Shown here: piece after piece, positions 49,052 to 60,205 of the stretch
Layout of the letters: each line of letters opens with the position of its first letter
How positions within the stretch are numbered: position 1 is the first letter of the stretch
NCBI GenBank assembly: GCA_947179485.1
Contig: OX359245.1
Coordinates: forward strand, 32,785,067 to 32,849,066
Direction: 5' to 3'
DNA: 64,000 nucleotides
DNA from: Allacma fusca
Taxonomy: Eukaryota > Arthropoda > Collembola > Symphypleona > Sminthuridae
Notes under the pieces: model-generated
Told to the model about the DNA's origin: nothing
The model's input: the letters and a program-made list of their open reading frames with translations, nothing else
The model's database searches: none
Program-made: the position numbers and the translations under genes

Positions 49052-51667
49052 TCAAAATGCTTCCTCTGCAGGGTTTTCAAACTCAGCCGCCAGATCATTT
49101 TTAAACATCGGCGCCCACAGTTTATGGCTATTTATGTATTCTTTGCTAATAGAGTGTCCTTGAAGGCTGCCATCATTCTCAATGGTCACTCCGCCTCTTT
49201 TTTGAACATGGTACGGCAACCAGCTTTTAATTTCACCCCAAGTTTTAGTGGGTTTCCTAAAAAAATAAAATTAATTTCAACTCTATAACTATAATATACA
49301 ACATGTCAACAGTATATGTCACAAGGGAGGGGGAGTAAATTTGAGCCACAATATCTTCCTTTGAGAATAAATGATTTTTAGTTTTACCCAGTTTCAGCGA
49401 ATGATATCAAAAGTTGTATAAAATTTTTGGAAAGTGTGTAATCCGAAGATTTATTTATTCCAGGGTTGTTAATCGGCCACGGGAATTGAAATGAAATTTC
49501 ATCCCCATTTGCGCCTTCCACGACTCGAAAACCGAACGTGCAACTTGCTCCGAACGTTTTACTAACGCTATTCGAAAGTACATATTTGTTCATGAGGGCG
49601 TACATAGGTGCATGATCGGGATAATAATCTCCCGAATTCACAGATGGTCCAGTGAAGTACCGATACGTGATCAGATTCACTAGCTGATATGCATTGGTTG
49701 CGTTGATTTCTCCGTTGAAATAATGTTCCATGATCTTCCGAGTGACAGCGTCGGGGTCCTTTGCCGTTACTTCGTAGTCCAAATACCGAGGGAGTACTTT
49801 CAGGATATTTGCGTTCAGCTTCTGTTGTAAAGACGGCCTTACGATGATTTCTGTTGTCAAAGATGCAATTATTATTATACACAATGCTGTGTATCCAATG
49901 TGTAATTCGAATGTGTGTCTAATTATGTGTATCTACAATCTATATGTACATTGTGAGTAAATTTTTTTATACAACAATAATAACAAATAACGATTTTAAA
50001 AGAAAATTTTCGTACTACTAGTGTAAGCTAAGAAACCAGAGTTAAAGCTCAAAGACGTAATCCATGGGACCTTATTGGAGATTCGTCCCTCTGACAAAGA
50101 TAGGAACGGGCTTTCGATCATAAATGCATTTTCTGGAGATGTGTACTCCAAACTGGGACCGAATTTCAAAAATTCGTTCTCAGTTAGGTCTGCCTGCAAA
50201 AATTATATTTCAAATTTCACCACCTCAAAAGAGTGCAGTATCAAAACATAAGCCTTAATTTTATTTCGTGTCAATGTAATTTAAATACTTTTCTACCTAA
50301 AATGTACTTCAACTGCGTTAACATTAAAATTTTGCTAATTCTACTATTAATCTTAAAAGCGTAAACGTTTTATTGTCACTTACGTCCCAACGATGGAAAG
50401 ACAATACTAAGTCCTCCGGCCTTTTTCCTTTTAAGCACTCCAACAGGACTTCCTTAGATTCCACGGGACAGCCAACCTGCTCCCCATATCTTTTAGCCTG
50501 CTGAATCGGATTACGTATGAACATATGGGGCATTAGGGGACTTCCATCCTGGGAAATAGCCCCAGCAAACAGACCCTTACTCATAGGAGACAAAAGGTGG
50601 TACGAAACCTCAGCCGCTCCAGAATACACCCCATTTAAAGTAACCCGAGCTGGATCTCCGCCAAAATTCTCGATATTTTCTTGAACCCATTTTAACATCA
50701 ACACTTGATCCTTCAGACGTTGATTGCCTGAAGCAAGCTCGTTCCCTGAATTGAGGTAGCCGAGGAAGCCAAGTCGAGCGTTGAACGTCACGAGGACAAT
50801 GTCCGTGTCCATGTAATATTGAGGGTCGTAGTTCATGGCGCCATCTACATCTCCGCCACCACCGTGGAACCAAACCATAACAGGAAGCAGCACCTTGGCT
50901 TGATCTGGCAGCGGCAGCTGATATTGTTTGTAAGATTAAGAGATTAATTACAACTTTTTCTGACACAAAGTTCATATAATTAACGTGAATATTCTATTTA
51001 AATTACGGTATGGATCTAATTGTACCTTCGGGCTGAAAACATTTAAATTCAAGCAATCTTCTGATCCTAGAAACACCTTGGCAGCTGAATCATCAAAATT
51101 TGGCATTATCTGTGGACATACTGGCCCATGCTTTCTAGCATCTCTTACATCGTTCCAAGGATCTGGGTTCACCGGAGACTGTAGAAAAGCGTAAAATAGT
51201 TTCAAAAATGGATTAAAAATTGTCTTGAACTTTTGAATGAAATTTTAATCAAAAAAATGTAATAATATTTTAATAATTAAAATATTATTAAATTTTATAA
51301 TTAATTAAATAATTAATTACAGCGACAATAATTATTATTGTCGCTGTTGCATCTAAACATATGAAACACTTGCTCGTGTAATTTTTCCTTTTAAGAATAT
51401 TATTTGTTAAGAAATTGTTGAAATTAATATTTGAGGGTATTGTATGGGCTGGTTACGCAAAATTTAATATTTCCCATATTCTTGTACACTAACTTGAAAT
51501 CTCTCAGCTTTGGCATAAGGAATGCCCAGAAATTGGCTGAAAATTTTCTCATCCCTGGATATTGAAATGTTTCCTTGAACTTTGCCAAAGCTTGTGGATA
51601 TAATTTGATCCGCTTGTACTGAAGCGACGACGAGGAAACTTAGTACGGTGAGAATTCCGCGTACCAT
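49052..51667 (-). CDS. Secreted carboxylesterase-like protein 2, catalytic triad lost
   Basis: Six exons on the - strand: 51667-51494, 51178-51026, 50917-50384, 50193-50016, 49850-49388, 49256-49052. These give 568 codons, with exon lengths equal to esterase-like gene 1 except exon 1. Signal peptide MVRGILTVLSFLVVASVQA, EDCLNLNVF and FHGGGG are present. The nucleophile position reads GVYSG, so Tyr207 replaces Ser (codon TAT at 50626-50624); copy 1 has Asp there. The acid and His blocks (SFNSG, GANGDE) lack Glu and His as in copy 1. The frame and splice sites are intact. A catalytically dead, secreted esterase-fold protein is the simplest reading. It could bind a hydrophobic ligand or a partner protein, but nothing in the sequence identifies the target. 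It lies upstream of P450-C on the same strand. Confidence 0.88.
51319..51347. repeat. Perfect palindrome in esterase 2 intron 1
   Basis: Arms ACAGCGACAATAAT and ATTATTGTCGCTGT with one central T. The matching intron of esterase 1 has only a half-site (about 31455-31472). The core CAATAATTATTATTG is the reverse complement of the core of the palindrome at 42090-42120. Confidence 0.75.
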
Positions 51668-53128
51668 AATTATTTTGCAAATTTAGTCAATGTCTAGATT
51701 AATTATTTGTGATGGAGTCTCAGCACAATTGCACTCAACAGGATGAAAGCTACTCCTCTAGAACTGGATAACGTTTAAGGTCGCAAGTCCAGTCACATCT
51801 AGTTATAGGCAGTAGCAATTTTAGCCAAAGTTGCTAAAATTACTGGAATGTTTTCAATAATACCCTCCCTCTTGCAATAATTTAGAGTGCTTTCACGTGA
51901 GAGGTAAATATCGTGTGGATTTCTATAGTTGTTTCAATTTGCCCACTTGTAGCTCAGGTAGAATTTAAATAATCTATCGTCTAATCACAATTATGAGAAC
52001 CTTTAGGTCTTAATGGTCTAAATATGTGCGAAATCAAACTTCAATTTGCTTAGGAATCCCCGAGAAACATGCTGCTATTATTAAAAATAAACAGTAGACA
52101 TACAAGTTCTGCTGTATTATTTTTCTCATCCTCTTAGACCAATTAAGAGAAAATTTTAAAAACATGTGACTCTTACTCGTTCAAGCCATTTCATTCCCAG
52201 ATTTTCCTTAGTTTGTGTCCTAGCCATATGTTATTTTCCTGTTGTTGTTATTGGTCTAACTTAAGATTACCTAACATTTGCGACTGCTGATGGAGTAGAT
52301 CTTTATTGCTGATAATGTCCTATATGCTATAAGATACAAGAATCCCAGTATAATTATTTCAAGTCGACTTCCATACCATGGGAAAGCAAAAATCGCAACT
52401 CATTTGAAAAAAATAAAAGTCAATTTTCCACAAACTATAGAAGCATGAATGCTTATAAATTGTGTTTTTCTATTCTGGAAATATTTTACGAAAATTGTAA
52501 GGGTCAAATGATTATTTTTCAATCTGCTGCTGTGTACTTAAGAATTGCATGCGCATCAAAATTTTGAAATAATTTTTCAATGGTCGCAATAACTTCTTAA
52601 TTTATTATAATTTTATATCAGGGATTAAAATAATAGTGTATGAAATATTTTGTAGTGTTTAAAGTTCTTATTACAATATTTCTTAATTGCAGCGTTCCGA
52701 TCGAGTATTCGTTGGTATTTTTGCTATTGATACAAAACCTTGGGAGATATACACATTCACACGCATGTCATACATTGAATAACTCTCAATACGAGACTGG
52801 GAGCGAGTGTTTCCAGGACAAACTGGAAGAAAGTTACCAACAAGTAATGTAAATTGAGTTAGATCAAAGTTGGAATTGTCATATGTACATTGGCTATTGG
52901 ACTTGACTGAACTTAAGTTCGAACGTGGGAGAGTTCTGTGAATCAGAACCTCCAATAATTACACACCGGAAATTGAAAAAAGTTCACTCAGTCCTACGCA
53001 TTTACAATTGACGTAATTATCTGTTGTGTAATATTCAGCTTGAGCTTAAAATTAAATTAGCCTTGATTTCTACCCTAACCATATAGAAAATTTACTGTGG
53101 GTACTATATTTTTAGGTTAGTATTTTAA
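51668..53128. other. No feature seen
   Basis: The region upstream of esterase-like gene 2. Short frames at 52640-52955 on both strands match nothing I recognise. No transposon termini or RNA genes were identified. Confidence 0.4.
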
Positions 53129-53709
53129 CCCAGTCAGAAGAAAATGGGTGGGCGACAGCAGTTTGATGTTCGCTTCGTGACATTATTTCAATGCTAGCCG
53201 TGGGACTGCCTGCGGGTCAGGATTGTATATGCCCAGCAGATAGTCGCCCCGGGATCAGAACAAGATCATTTAACCGTCGCTACCAGAACGGGGCTATTGT
53301 TACGGCGCTGAAAAATATCTGTCGCCTGGGTGTTTATTATTAGTACAAAAGGCGCTTAATTTTTGTAATGCCGGCGCAGAAAATGTAATTTGTGGGCGAT
53401 TCATATTTATGTATGCACTTGTATGCTGAGGCGAGGCAAATAAGAAATTAATGGTAATTTTACTTTACAACGCGTTTATTTAAACAATTATCAACCATTG
53501 GAATACAAACAAAATGATGTGATCTTCTAGCGGTACAAAAAAGCATTTTCTTACAAGATGCTTTTTGGATTAGAATCTAATTCGCTTAACATTGACTGAT
53601 ATAATGCGGATACCTTTCTGTACTTAACGCTTCTAGAAAATCCTGCCATCTAAGACAATTCTTAATCACTAATAATTATAACTACATGTCAGTTAATAAC
53701 CACTCGAAG

Positions 53710-55444
53710 TTATTCTCCTTTCTTCTTGTGTGATCTTCCTGTTGATCTATCTTTCGCCAAACGCAGCCACTCCGCTATATTGCTATTAATCTGTTCCAAA
53801 GTTGCGCTCTGGTAACAATCATGCTTCCGGGTTGCTCCTATGATAGCATAAATATAAATAATGTATTATGGTCAAATTATTTAAGAGGTATTGCGCATGA
53901 ATAACCTCCGGCCACTGCTCCAATAACAATTACAGTGATAGTAAAAATAATCTCGTTCAAAACTATTAAAATTTTAACATACTTATCACCGTTTGATGAA
54001 CATTTACAAAATGTTCAAATGCCAGCTCAGCGTTTCCTCTTCCCGAAAAACTCACACTGATGGCAAACGTATCCGTCAGAATCCGTTTTAGAATGCTATT
54101 CACTGTTTTCTTAAGAGTAGCTCCACCCAGCAACGCAAGATACCTCTCCTACAAATATTCCAAAACAATTTCCAGATTCCATTGATTCCAATAAACATAC
54201 ATAATAACCGAACTTTGACACAATAATAGTATGAGGCATCTACAAAAGTAATAACAACTAACCAGTTTGCTTTTTTCTTCTTTACGTTCCACAAATTGTT
54301 CCAAAGCATCGAAATCTTCTTTTGAGTTACACGGGATCGGAAGTGATTCAAAGTCTTCAAGATTAACTGTCTTGTTTTGGCCAACAACTACCAGAATCCT
54401 TTCCTGTGTCAATTGAATATCTGCTAGTTCTTTCAGTACCAGCTCCTGGAACTCTGAAAATAAAATTAGCCCACTAATAATTATTTCTCATTTAAAATTA
54501 CTTACTAGAATACAAGCTACATCATAAGTACTACAACTGCTTTGTTTATTTACAATTGGTGGGCTTACTTTCATGAGAATCCTTCCCAGTAGTCTGAGTA
54601 CATGCATCAATTTTCTCCTCTAATGAATTCACACAATCATTTTGAGAGAGTATTTGAAACACGATCTGGTCGCTTTGCAAATCTCTTGTCAAGAATACTG
54701 GCGCTGAGCCTGGAACCTCGTTTGTACTTGTAGAAGCTTCAGCTGGTTCCTTAACACCACTCGAATTTCCAGGAAAATTACCTGAGAATGATTGGATGCA
54801 AATCAAATCTTAACGTAAATTTTGTACTGCTTCACATAGTCTTTACAAGTAAATACTTACTTTGAAATAACCCAAGATCAGGGATTACAAGAGGTTGGTT
54901 AAATAGATTATCCGGTTCTTCTCCGTATTCCCGTTCTTCCGAATCGACTCGCACGTTGTGCCGACGATGACTTCTGGTTCTGGCCCTTGATTTCGTTGAG
55001 GGAGATACATCCACACTTTCCGTTTCACTCGAATCACTCTCAACAGCAGAAGTGTACAGAGACTTCTCCTCAGCTTGTCGAGCAGACTTTAAAGTCTCTG
55101 CGAAAATCAAACAAAGTTTAAAATTATGATTTTAATGTAAATATACATATATATACAGATAGATAGATAGATAATATGAGTTAAATTTGGCGTTTAGTTT
55201 GTTTAAACAACTTACTGTATTTCCCACGAACTTGAACGTTGTGCAGTTCCCAGCTTTTATGCGGAGCTGCATTGGGATTCACGACTGCTTTTTGCAATTT
55301 GGATCCAACAAAGTCTGGCCAATAACACTGTAAATGGTCATGAGTCAACCAACGGACAGGAACAATTGATGCCTCGTCACTGCCACCAAATATAACTACT
55401 GCAAATTTTTTATTTCCAGTACTTTTAGAAATACTGGAGGACAT
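53710..55444 (-). CDS. DUF4806-type protein
   Basis: Six exons on the - strand: 55444-55216, 55097-54861, 54781-54569, 54453-54263, 54148-53983, 53837-53710. These give 387 codons with clean GT-AG junctions; the start is the first ATG of the open frame (MSSSISKSTGNKKFAVVIF). Residues about 12-75 form the N-terminal domain common in this family (FAVVIF..., VPVRWL, CYWP). Residues 80-230 are Ser-, Glu- and Arg-rich and probably disordered. The C-terminal DUF4806 region (about 265-337) shows LPIPCNSKEDFDALEQF, then ERYLALLGGATLKKTV, a K-R-I-L-T-D stretch and FSGRGN. The last exon is basic (AKDRSTGRSHKKKGE). DUF4806 has no assigned biochemical function; such genes are often multicopy in arthropods and may be transposon-borne. 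Here it sits between inverted CCCAGTC ends, which supports that idea. Confidence 0.82.
55140..55176. repeat. TATA/GATA microsatellite
   Basis: An ATATAC-type tract followed by four GATA-like units (AGATAGATAGATAGATA) in intron 1 of the DUF4806 gene. Confidence 0.8.
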
Positions 55445-55812
55445 GTTGTTAGCCTTACGTTCACCAGACCAATACTGTCTCACTGAAAGTGAGCGTTAAA
55501 AGCTGCATGCTTGGCTTATGTCGCCTAGATATCATTTTTTTGTGTGCCTGTTGTGGTAGCCCTTCCGTATCACGGGGTGGTATGATTTTGGAAGCAATAT
55601 GCGAGCATTGGGGCGACGTCAGAAAATCTGAAGCATTTTGACGTCAATTTGACGCCAGCAGGCGACCAATATTTATGTGTGCCCAAAATGGACGCTTTGA
55701 CATAGCCTGTACTGTAGTAGCTTACACATGGGCTACGGCGAACACAGAAATGACGGGCGCCCTAAATGTGATATTTGGGCGCTTGAGGTTTTCAGACTGG
55801 GAAGGTTGCTGT

Positions 55813-56464
55813 CAGTGCTCGGACTGGGTACAGAAACCATGTACCCGTACCCGTACTCATACCCACGTATCGGGTACTACGAAATGTTGTGACTATACCC
55901 GTACCCATACCCCAGGGGTCGGATTTTTGTAAATCTCCCTGGAAGATCATTTATGAATTTCCCTGCCGACCATTATCTTCCTGCTAGTAGGTCCTCAACG
56001 ATTTCAAAAATCCCTGCTGAAAAAAACGTCAACGATTTTAAAAATCCCTGTTGGCAAAAAAAATCCCTTATAAGACGTGAAATCCCTGCCAAATTTGGCC
56101 AATCAAGCCAAAAATCCCTGTTTGCTTAACAAATTTCCCTGAAACCCGTCAGCAAATTTGAAAATCCCTGCCAATAAAAAGGTCAACGATTTTAAAAATC
56201 CCTGTTCGTAAAAATAAATCCCTTTCCTTTGAATTTTCCCAGCCAGAAATATTTTTTCCTTGGGAAGAATCTTCCCGTGTTCCTACAAAAATCCGACCCC
56301 TGCCATACCCGAGTACCCGGGTAAATTTTTTTAGTACCCGTACCCATACGTGAAACTAAAATGTAGTACATGTACCCACAATTTACCCGTACCCGTAATG
56401 TATCCAAAACCTGTACCCGTACCCGAGTACCTATTGTTTGTACCCGGGTATCACTCGGGTACTG
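55813..56464. mobile_element. TACCCG-repeat element
   Basis: Probable ends are CAGTGCTCGGACTGGGTACA and its inverted partner (GTACCCGGGTATCACTCGGGTACTG). Both halves are reiterations of GTACCCGTACCC and its variants. A MITE is nested at 55913-56302. The organisation matches the other hAT-like elements, but no 8-bp duplication could be confirmed here. It abuts the DUF4806 segment. Confidence 0.6.
55913..56302. mobile_element. CAGGGGTCGG-family MITE nested in the TACCCG element
   Basis: 390 bp with near-perfect termini CAGGGGTCGGATTTTTGTA and TACAAAAATCCGACCCCTG. The 8-bp duplication CCATACCC is perfect (55905-55912, 56303-56310). The interior is a run of AAAATCCCTG-type words. This is the best-preserved member of the family in the window. 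Confidence 0.93.
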
Positions 56465-56641
56465 TAGGGTTTTCCGATTGAAAATGCTCGACGATATTAT
56501 GTTCGAGATTTTTGACATTTTCCCTAGGAATTATGGGTATCCTATTTCAAGTTGTTTAGAAAATCATTTAAGGTCATTTATGGCTTATATTTAATAGACC
56601 ATGAAGAAACCCAAATGCTAATAATAGCAGATGAATGCAAT

Positions 56642-57609
56642 CAGAGCTGTTTTCAAGTCATGTCTTTACGCTGAGCCGACCATGGACTTGACTTGGAATT
56701 GAATATCACGTCCAAAATAGTGTTCAACCTGGACTTGATATTTTGGCTTGAGACTTGAACAAGAATTTTCAAATCAGATCCCTTCTCGTCATTTATTACA
56801 TGACTTGAACATGAATAGGACTTGAAATGTGTGGTTTCAAATGACGTGACTTGATCATGACATGAACATGGGACTTCAAGTCAATCAAGTTATATTTAAT
56901 CATGTTATTAATCATTAAATGACCTAAGTACCAAATAACGTTTAAATATATTAACGAGTATTAAAAAATATTATGCAATTCAGTCATCCGTTCCTCCTAA
57001 AACTTTTTAGCGACAGCGTCAGCTCGAACTTGATCAAAATTCTGCAAATGGGATTTTAATCTTAGCCATAATTACATCTAACTATTTTCATGCATAGCTG
57101 AACAGTTTCATCCATCATTCTTGATAGTCTCATTTGGGTTAAAAGACCAGGCAAACGTCGAATAAATAAGGCTTTCTCGAAGGTTTAGGGCTCCTTGATG
57201 GTTCCTGCAAATCTTAGTCAATGTTTCTCAGGTTGGGTAAGATTTAAAACATGTGCAACCATCACTTCCACGACAGTAACGGCAGGGAATGTGATTTCTG
57301 TAGGAATTTGCAACCCGTGAGTAAACGTCAACTGCTCGTTTAGACATGGGAATTGCACTTGAGGAGTCAAGTCATTTCTGAAGTCACGTCATGTCGTTTA
57401 ACTTGAACATGAAATAGACTTGGTTGTCAAGTCTTTTAGAAGAACATGGACATGAATAGACTTGAACATGAGTTCGTGTTCAAATTTCGTTCCGGAATTG
57501 ACCCTCTACTTGAAATTTCAAGTCAAAACTTTCGTTTGCACGAACATAACTTGGACTTGGGACTTGACTTGAATGAGCCAAGAAAGACATGGACTTGAAA
57601 ACAGCTCTA
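56642..57609. mobile_element. hAT-like element, GACTTGAACATG type
   Basis: 968 bp. Left end CAGAGCTGTTTTCAAGTC, right end GACTTGAAAACAGCTCTA. The 8-bp duplication AATGCAAT is perfect (56634-56641, 57610-57617). Large parts of both sides repeat GACTTGAACATG and related words in both orientations. No transposase is seen. Confidence 0.9.
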
Positions 57610-57617
57610 AATGCAAT

Positions 57618-58444
57618 GAAATACATTTTCGTGAATTGGTTACTGAACAATTATTGTATGGTATAAGGATAAACAGTTGGGACGAATTACTTAATACCAA
57701 ACTCTCCATAATCAAAAACATGCTTTAAGACTTCAACAGCATCTCAAAAAATTGCTCCTGACTAAATGTTTTTCTCGAAAATCTTTTAACACAAGTTCAA
57801 TTACAACAAACTATATTTGAACAGTGTCTAGAAAATATTGTATGGACAATTTTAGTTCATCAACATTTTTCCAGGTCAAATATTGTGGTTTCAGGGCGTA
57901 AACATATTAGCTATATTGAATATTTATTTTGCATAGGTTTACAAAGCAAAAATTCCTAAACGTTTTCTCACATTTGTGGTGTCTCAAAAGAATTTTTGAC
58001 CAAGCTAGACTAAATTAGACTCAAATGCAGTATCATGAGAATTTTGTAAGTCAAGCACAGATGCCTTCGCTATTAACATCAAAATTATGAACAATACTCA
58101 AATTGAAATCTGTCGTCGCAAGAAGCAACAGAGACATTCTCAAGTAACGTTCCTGGTAACGTTGAGAATAACATGGCTGACATTCCTAACGTAGAGGTAG
58201 GGAAAAAAGCGAAGGGATCCAATGAGGAGGCAGCACCAACTGACAATGGCGCAGTTGCAGCTGTGGATGGATAGTGTAGTGCCTCCGGCTATGGAATTTC
58301 CAGGAACGCTGGAGGAGTTGGAGAGAAGGAACGTTCTGGGAATTTATGAGGACCAGGTGTTCAAGCCCTTGGGGAATAAATATTATCTAGGAATGCAATA
58401 CTAATAATAAGTTTGAATGTTGTTATGATAATAATAATTATTAC
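57618..58444. other. Short + strand frames of unknown nature
   Basis: A + strand ATG at 58173 in a good context (AACATGG) opens a 35-codon frame (MADIPNVEVGKKAKGSNEEA...) that ends at a stop at 58275. A frame shifted by one base continues to 58404 (…PAMEFPGTLEELERRNVLGI…). The composition looks coding-like, as if a frameshifted exon. I do not recognise the product. The rest of the stretch shows nothing. Confidence 0.25.
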
Positions 58445-59006
58445 TGTTAAGTATGATTTGATTATGGGGGGAAATATAACTCAGGAAAGAGGAAATGAAA
58501 TAAAAAGGAATAAAAATAGGAAATAGAGGAGAGAGAGAGAGATCTTGTAAGGAAGGAATGGAGAGTTAAAAATAGTGAATGGGGGAATGTGCAGCAGGCA
58601 GAGTGCACACACTCTGCTGTGAGAGAGAGTTGAGACGACGGCCGTGGGAAATAAGTGCGTTATGTAAGATATGGGATTACTCACGCAGTATAGCTTTATT
58701 GTATATCGTACATACAAAGGTTACACAGTTTGATTGTACTCACACGCGTCTCTTGGTCTTACTTGGTCTGAGGCTCGGGATTCTCTCGTCTCTCTGAGAC
58801 TGGAGAGGCTGGGGTTTATATAAGGAGGTGAGCACTTATGTGGAATCCTCCTGGAATATTTCCTACATTATTCTAACCAATGGAAATGTAGTAAACAAAG
58901 GTACCTAATGCATTTTACAGAGGTTGCATGACATATATGTACATCAATGTTGCAGTATGGAATATTTTAGCTTATAATCATTCCTAAAGCCAATAAGGGC
59001 TTAACA
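58445..59006 (-). repeat. Probable 3' LTR of the gypsy element
   Basis: The 562-bp segment is bounded by TGTTAAG and CTTAACA, a short inverted terminus with TG...CA ends. Read on the - strand it has a TATATAA box (about 58820-58813) and, roughly 120 bases further, AATAAA (about 58696), the expected U3-R order and the same orientation as pol. There are doubts: no clear polypurine tract lies just upstream on the - strand, and the second LTR is outside the window, so identity of the two LTRs cannot be checked. Confidence 0.5.
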
Positions 59007-60205
59007 TTCATTGGATTGAATGAAACGATGACCCCATCGTTGAAAAAATATGAGCTGGATGTGGAGCGGTTTTTTCCTTCTTGTGTAGTCTTGAACTTGA
59101 AGGTGTGCTTATCCTGGTAGCCATATTTGCTAAGGTTGTTATCATACAGAATACTTATACAATATGTTAGAAATTTCCTAGTAAATACATTTTTAAACCG
59201 ATTTTAACGCCGTAAACTGCACTAGGAAGGGGAAAATTATGACCCCATAATTTGTGGAGAGGAAAATACAAGAAAGTGATTATACAGGGTGAGTAAAAAA
59301 CATTTTTGTGTGTGTATAAGAAGGTTAGCATAAAATATGAGTGTAAATGTGTGTGTGAAAGATATTACAAAGAAATTTTGTGTGTATTTCAGAGGTTCGA
59401 ATAGGAAGGGTTCGATACATATTGGAGTGATCAATTCTATAAGTATCGGGGAAAATAGAAGGCCTTTAAGGAAAAATAGATTGAGTGTTAACAGAGTAAA
59501 TAAAGTTGTGTATTATAAGAGTGGCATAAATGAGTATATCATGTGTAAATGTTTGTGATAATAGAAAGCAATAGAAAAAATTATTGTAATCGTAGATTTT
59601 CATGAAATTGGTTGGCGCCGTTGTGGATCCAAGAGTTTTATAGCTGCTAATTCAGGGAGAAGGAGATGTGGAGATTTCTTCAGCTGGAGTTTTCAGAGGA
59701 TAATTCTGCAGAATGTAAGTTTTTTCTAGAACTCAAAAATATTCATACGTTAGTGGAAACTTGTGACAATCAAATTTTAATCCTGTATTTTTGTATTTCT
59801 ACAGGGTGACAACAATTTTGTGATTCTGAATTCATCGCTCATGGATAAAGTGCAAAAGTGAGATTGATAGTAATTGTTAGGATAGGGCGAAGGGTCTGCA
59901 GGCTGGTACCCTTACGGTCTGTAGATCCAGGTAATTTATCGAGGATGCCGGTTATGGTGTAATAGAATTTTCTTGCATTATGAGCACTCAGTACTTGTGG
60001 GTCAATTTTGTAATTGTTTATTTGGTTTGAAGTGCTCCGCGGGACTCGGCAACCTTTGCCCGTTCATGGTATTTGAGTGTTTAATAATGCTGGTCGAGAC
60101 TATTACATCTGGGGCTAAGATAAATGACCGAGAATTGAATTTTCTTGAGTTCCATAATTTTTCTTTTAAATTCGTGTTATCAATTTCTTGAGTATAGTAA
60201 CGTAA
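59007..60205 (-). other. Non-coding 3' region of the gypsy element
   Basis: About 1.2 kb between the pol stop codon and the putative LTR. I see no envelope-like frame. A + strand sequence TTGGCGCCGTTGTGGATCC at about 59610 resembles a tRNA primer-binding site but lies on the strand opposite to pol, so it is not explained by this element. Confidence 0.4.

Larger units (their letters stand above)
53129..55801. mobile_element. Possible DNA transposon carrying the DUF4806 gene
   Basis: The segment begins CCCAGTCAGAAGA and ends with the inverted form TTTTCAGACTGGG, about 13 bp of inverted terminus with few mismatches. Both flanks inside these ends (53150-53420, 55610-55800) are unusually GC-rich for this window and repeat GGCGAC / GTCGCC / GGGCGC words. 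A direct repeat GGCGA-nnn-ATATTTATGT occurs on both sides (53395, 55659). These are the marks of a cut-and-paste element with subterminal binding sites. No convincing target duplication was found and no transposase is recognised, so the claim stays tentative. Confidence 0.5.

Noticed and set aside
56192-56594. Open frames rich in Thr-Arg and Val-Arg in the TACCCG element
   Set aside because: They are translations of the ACCCGT repeat itself.
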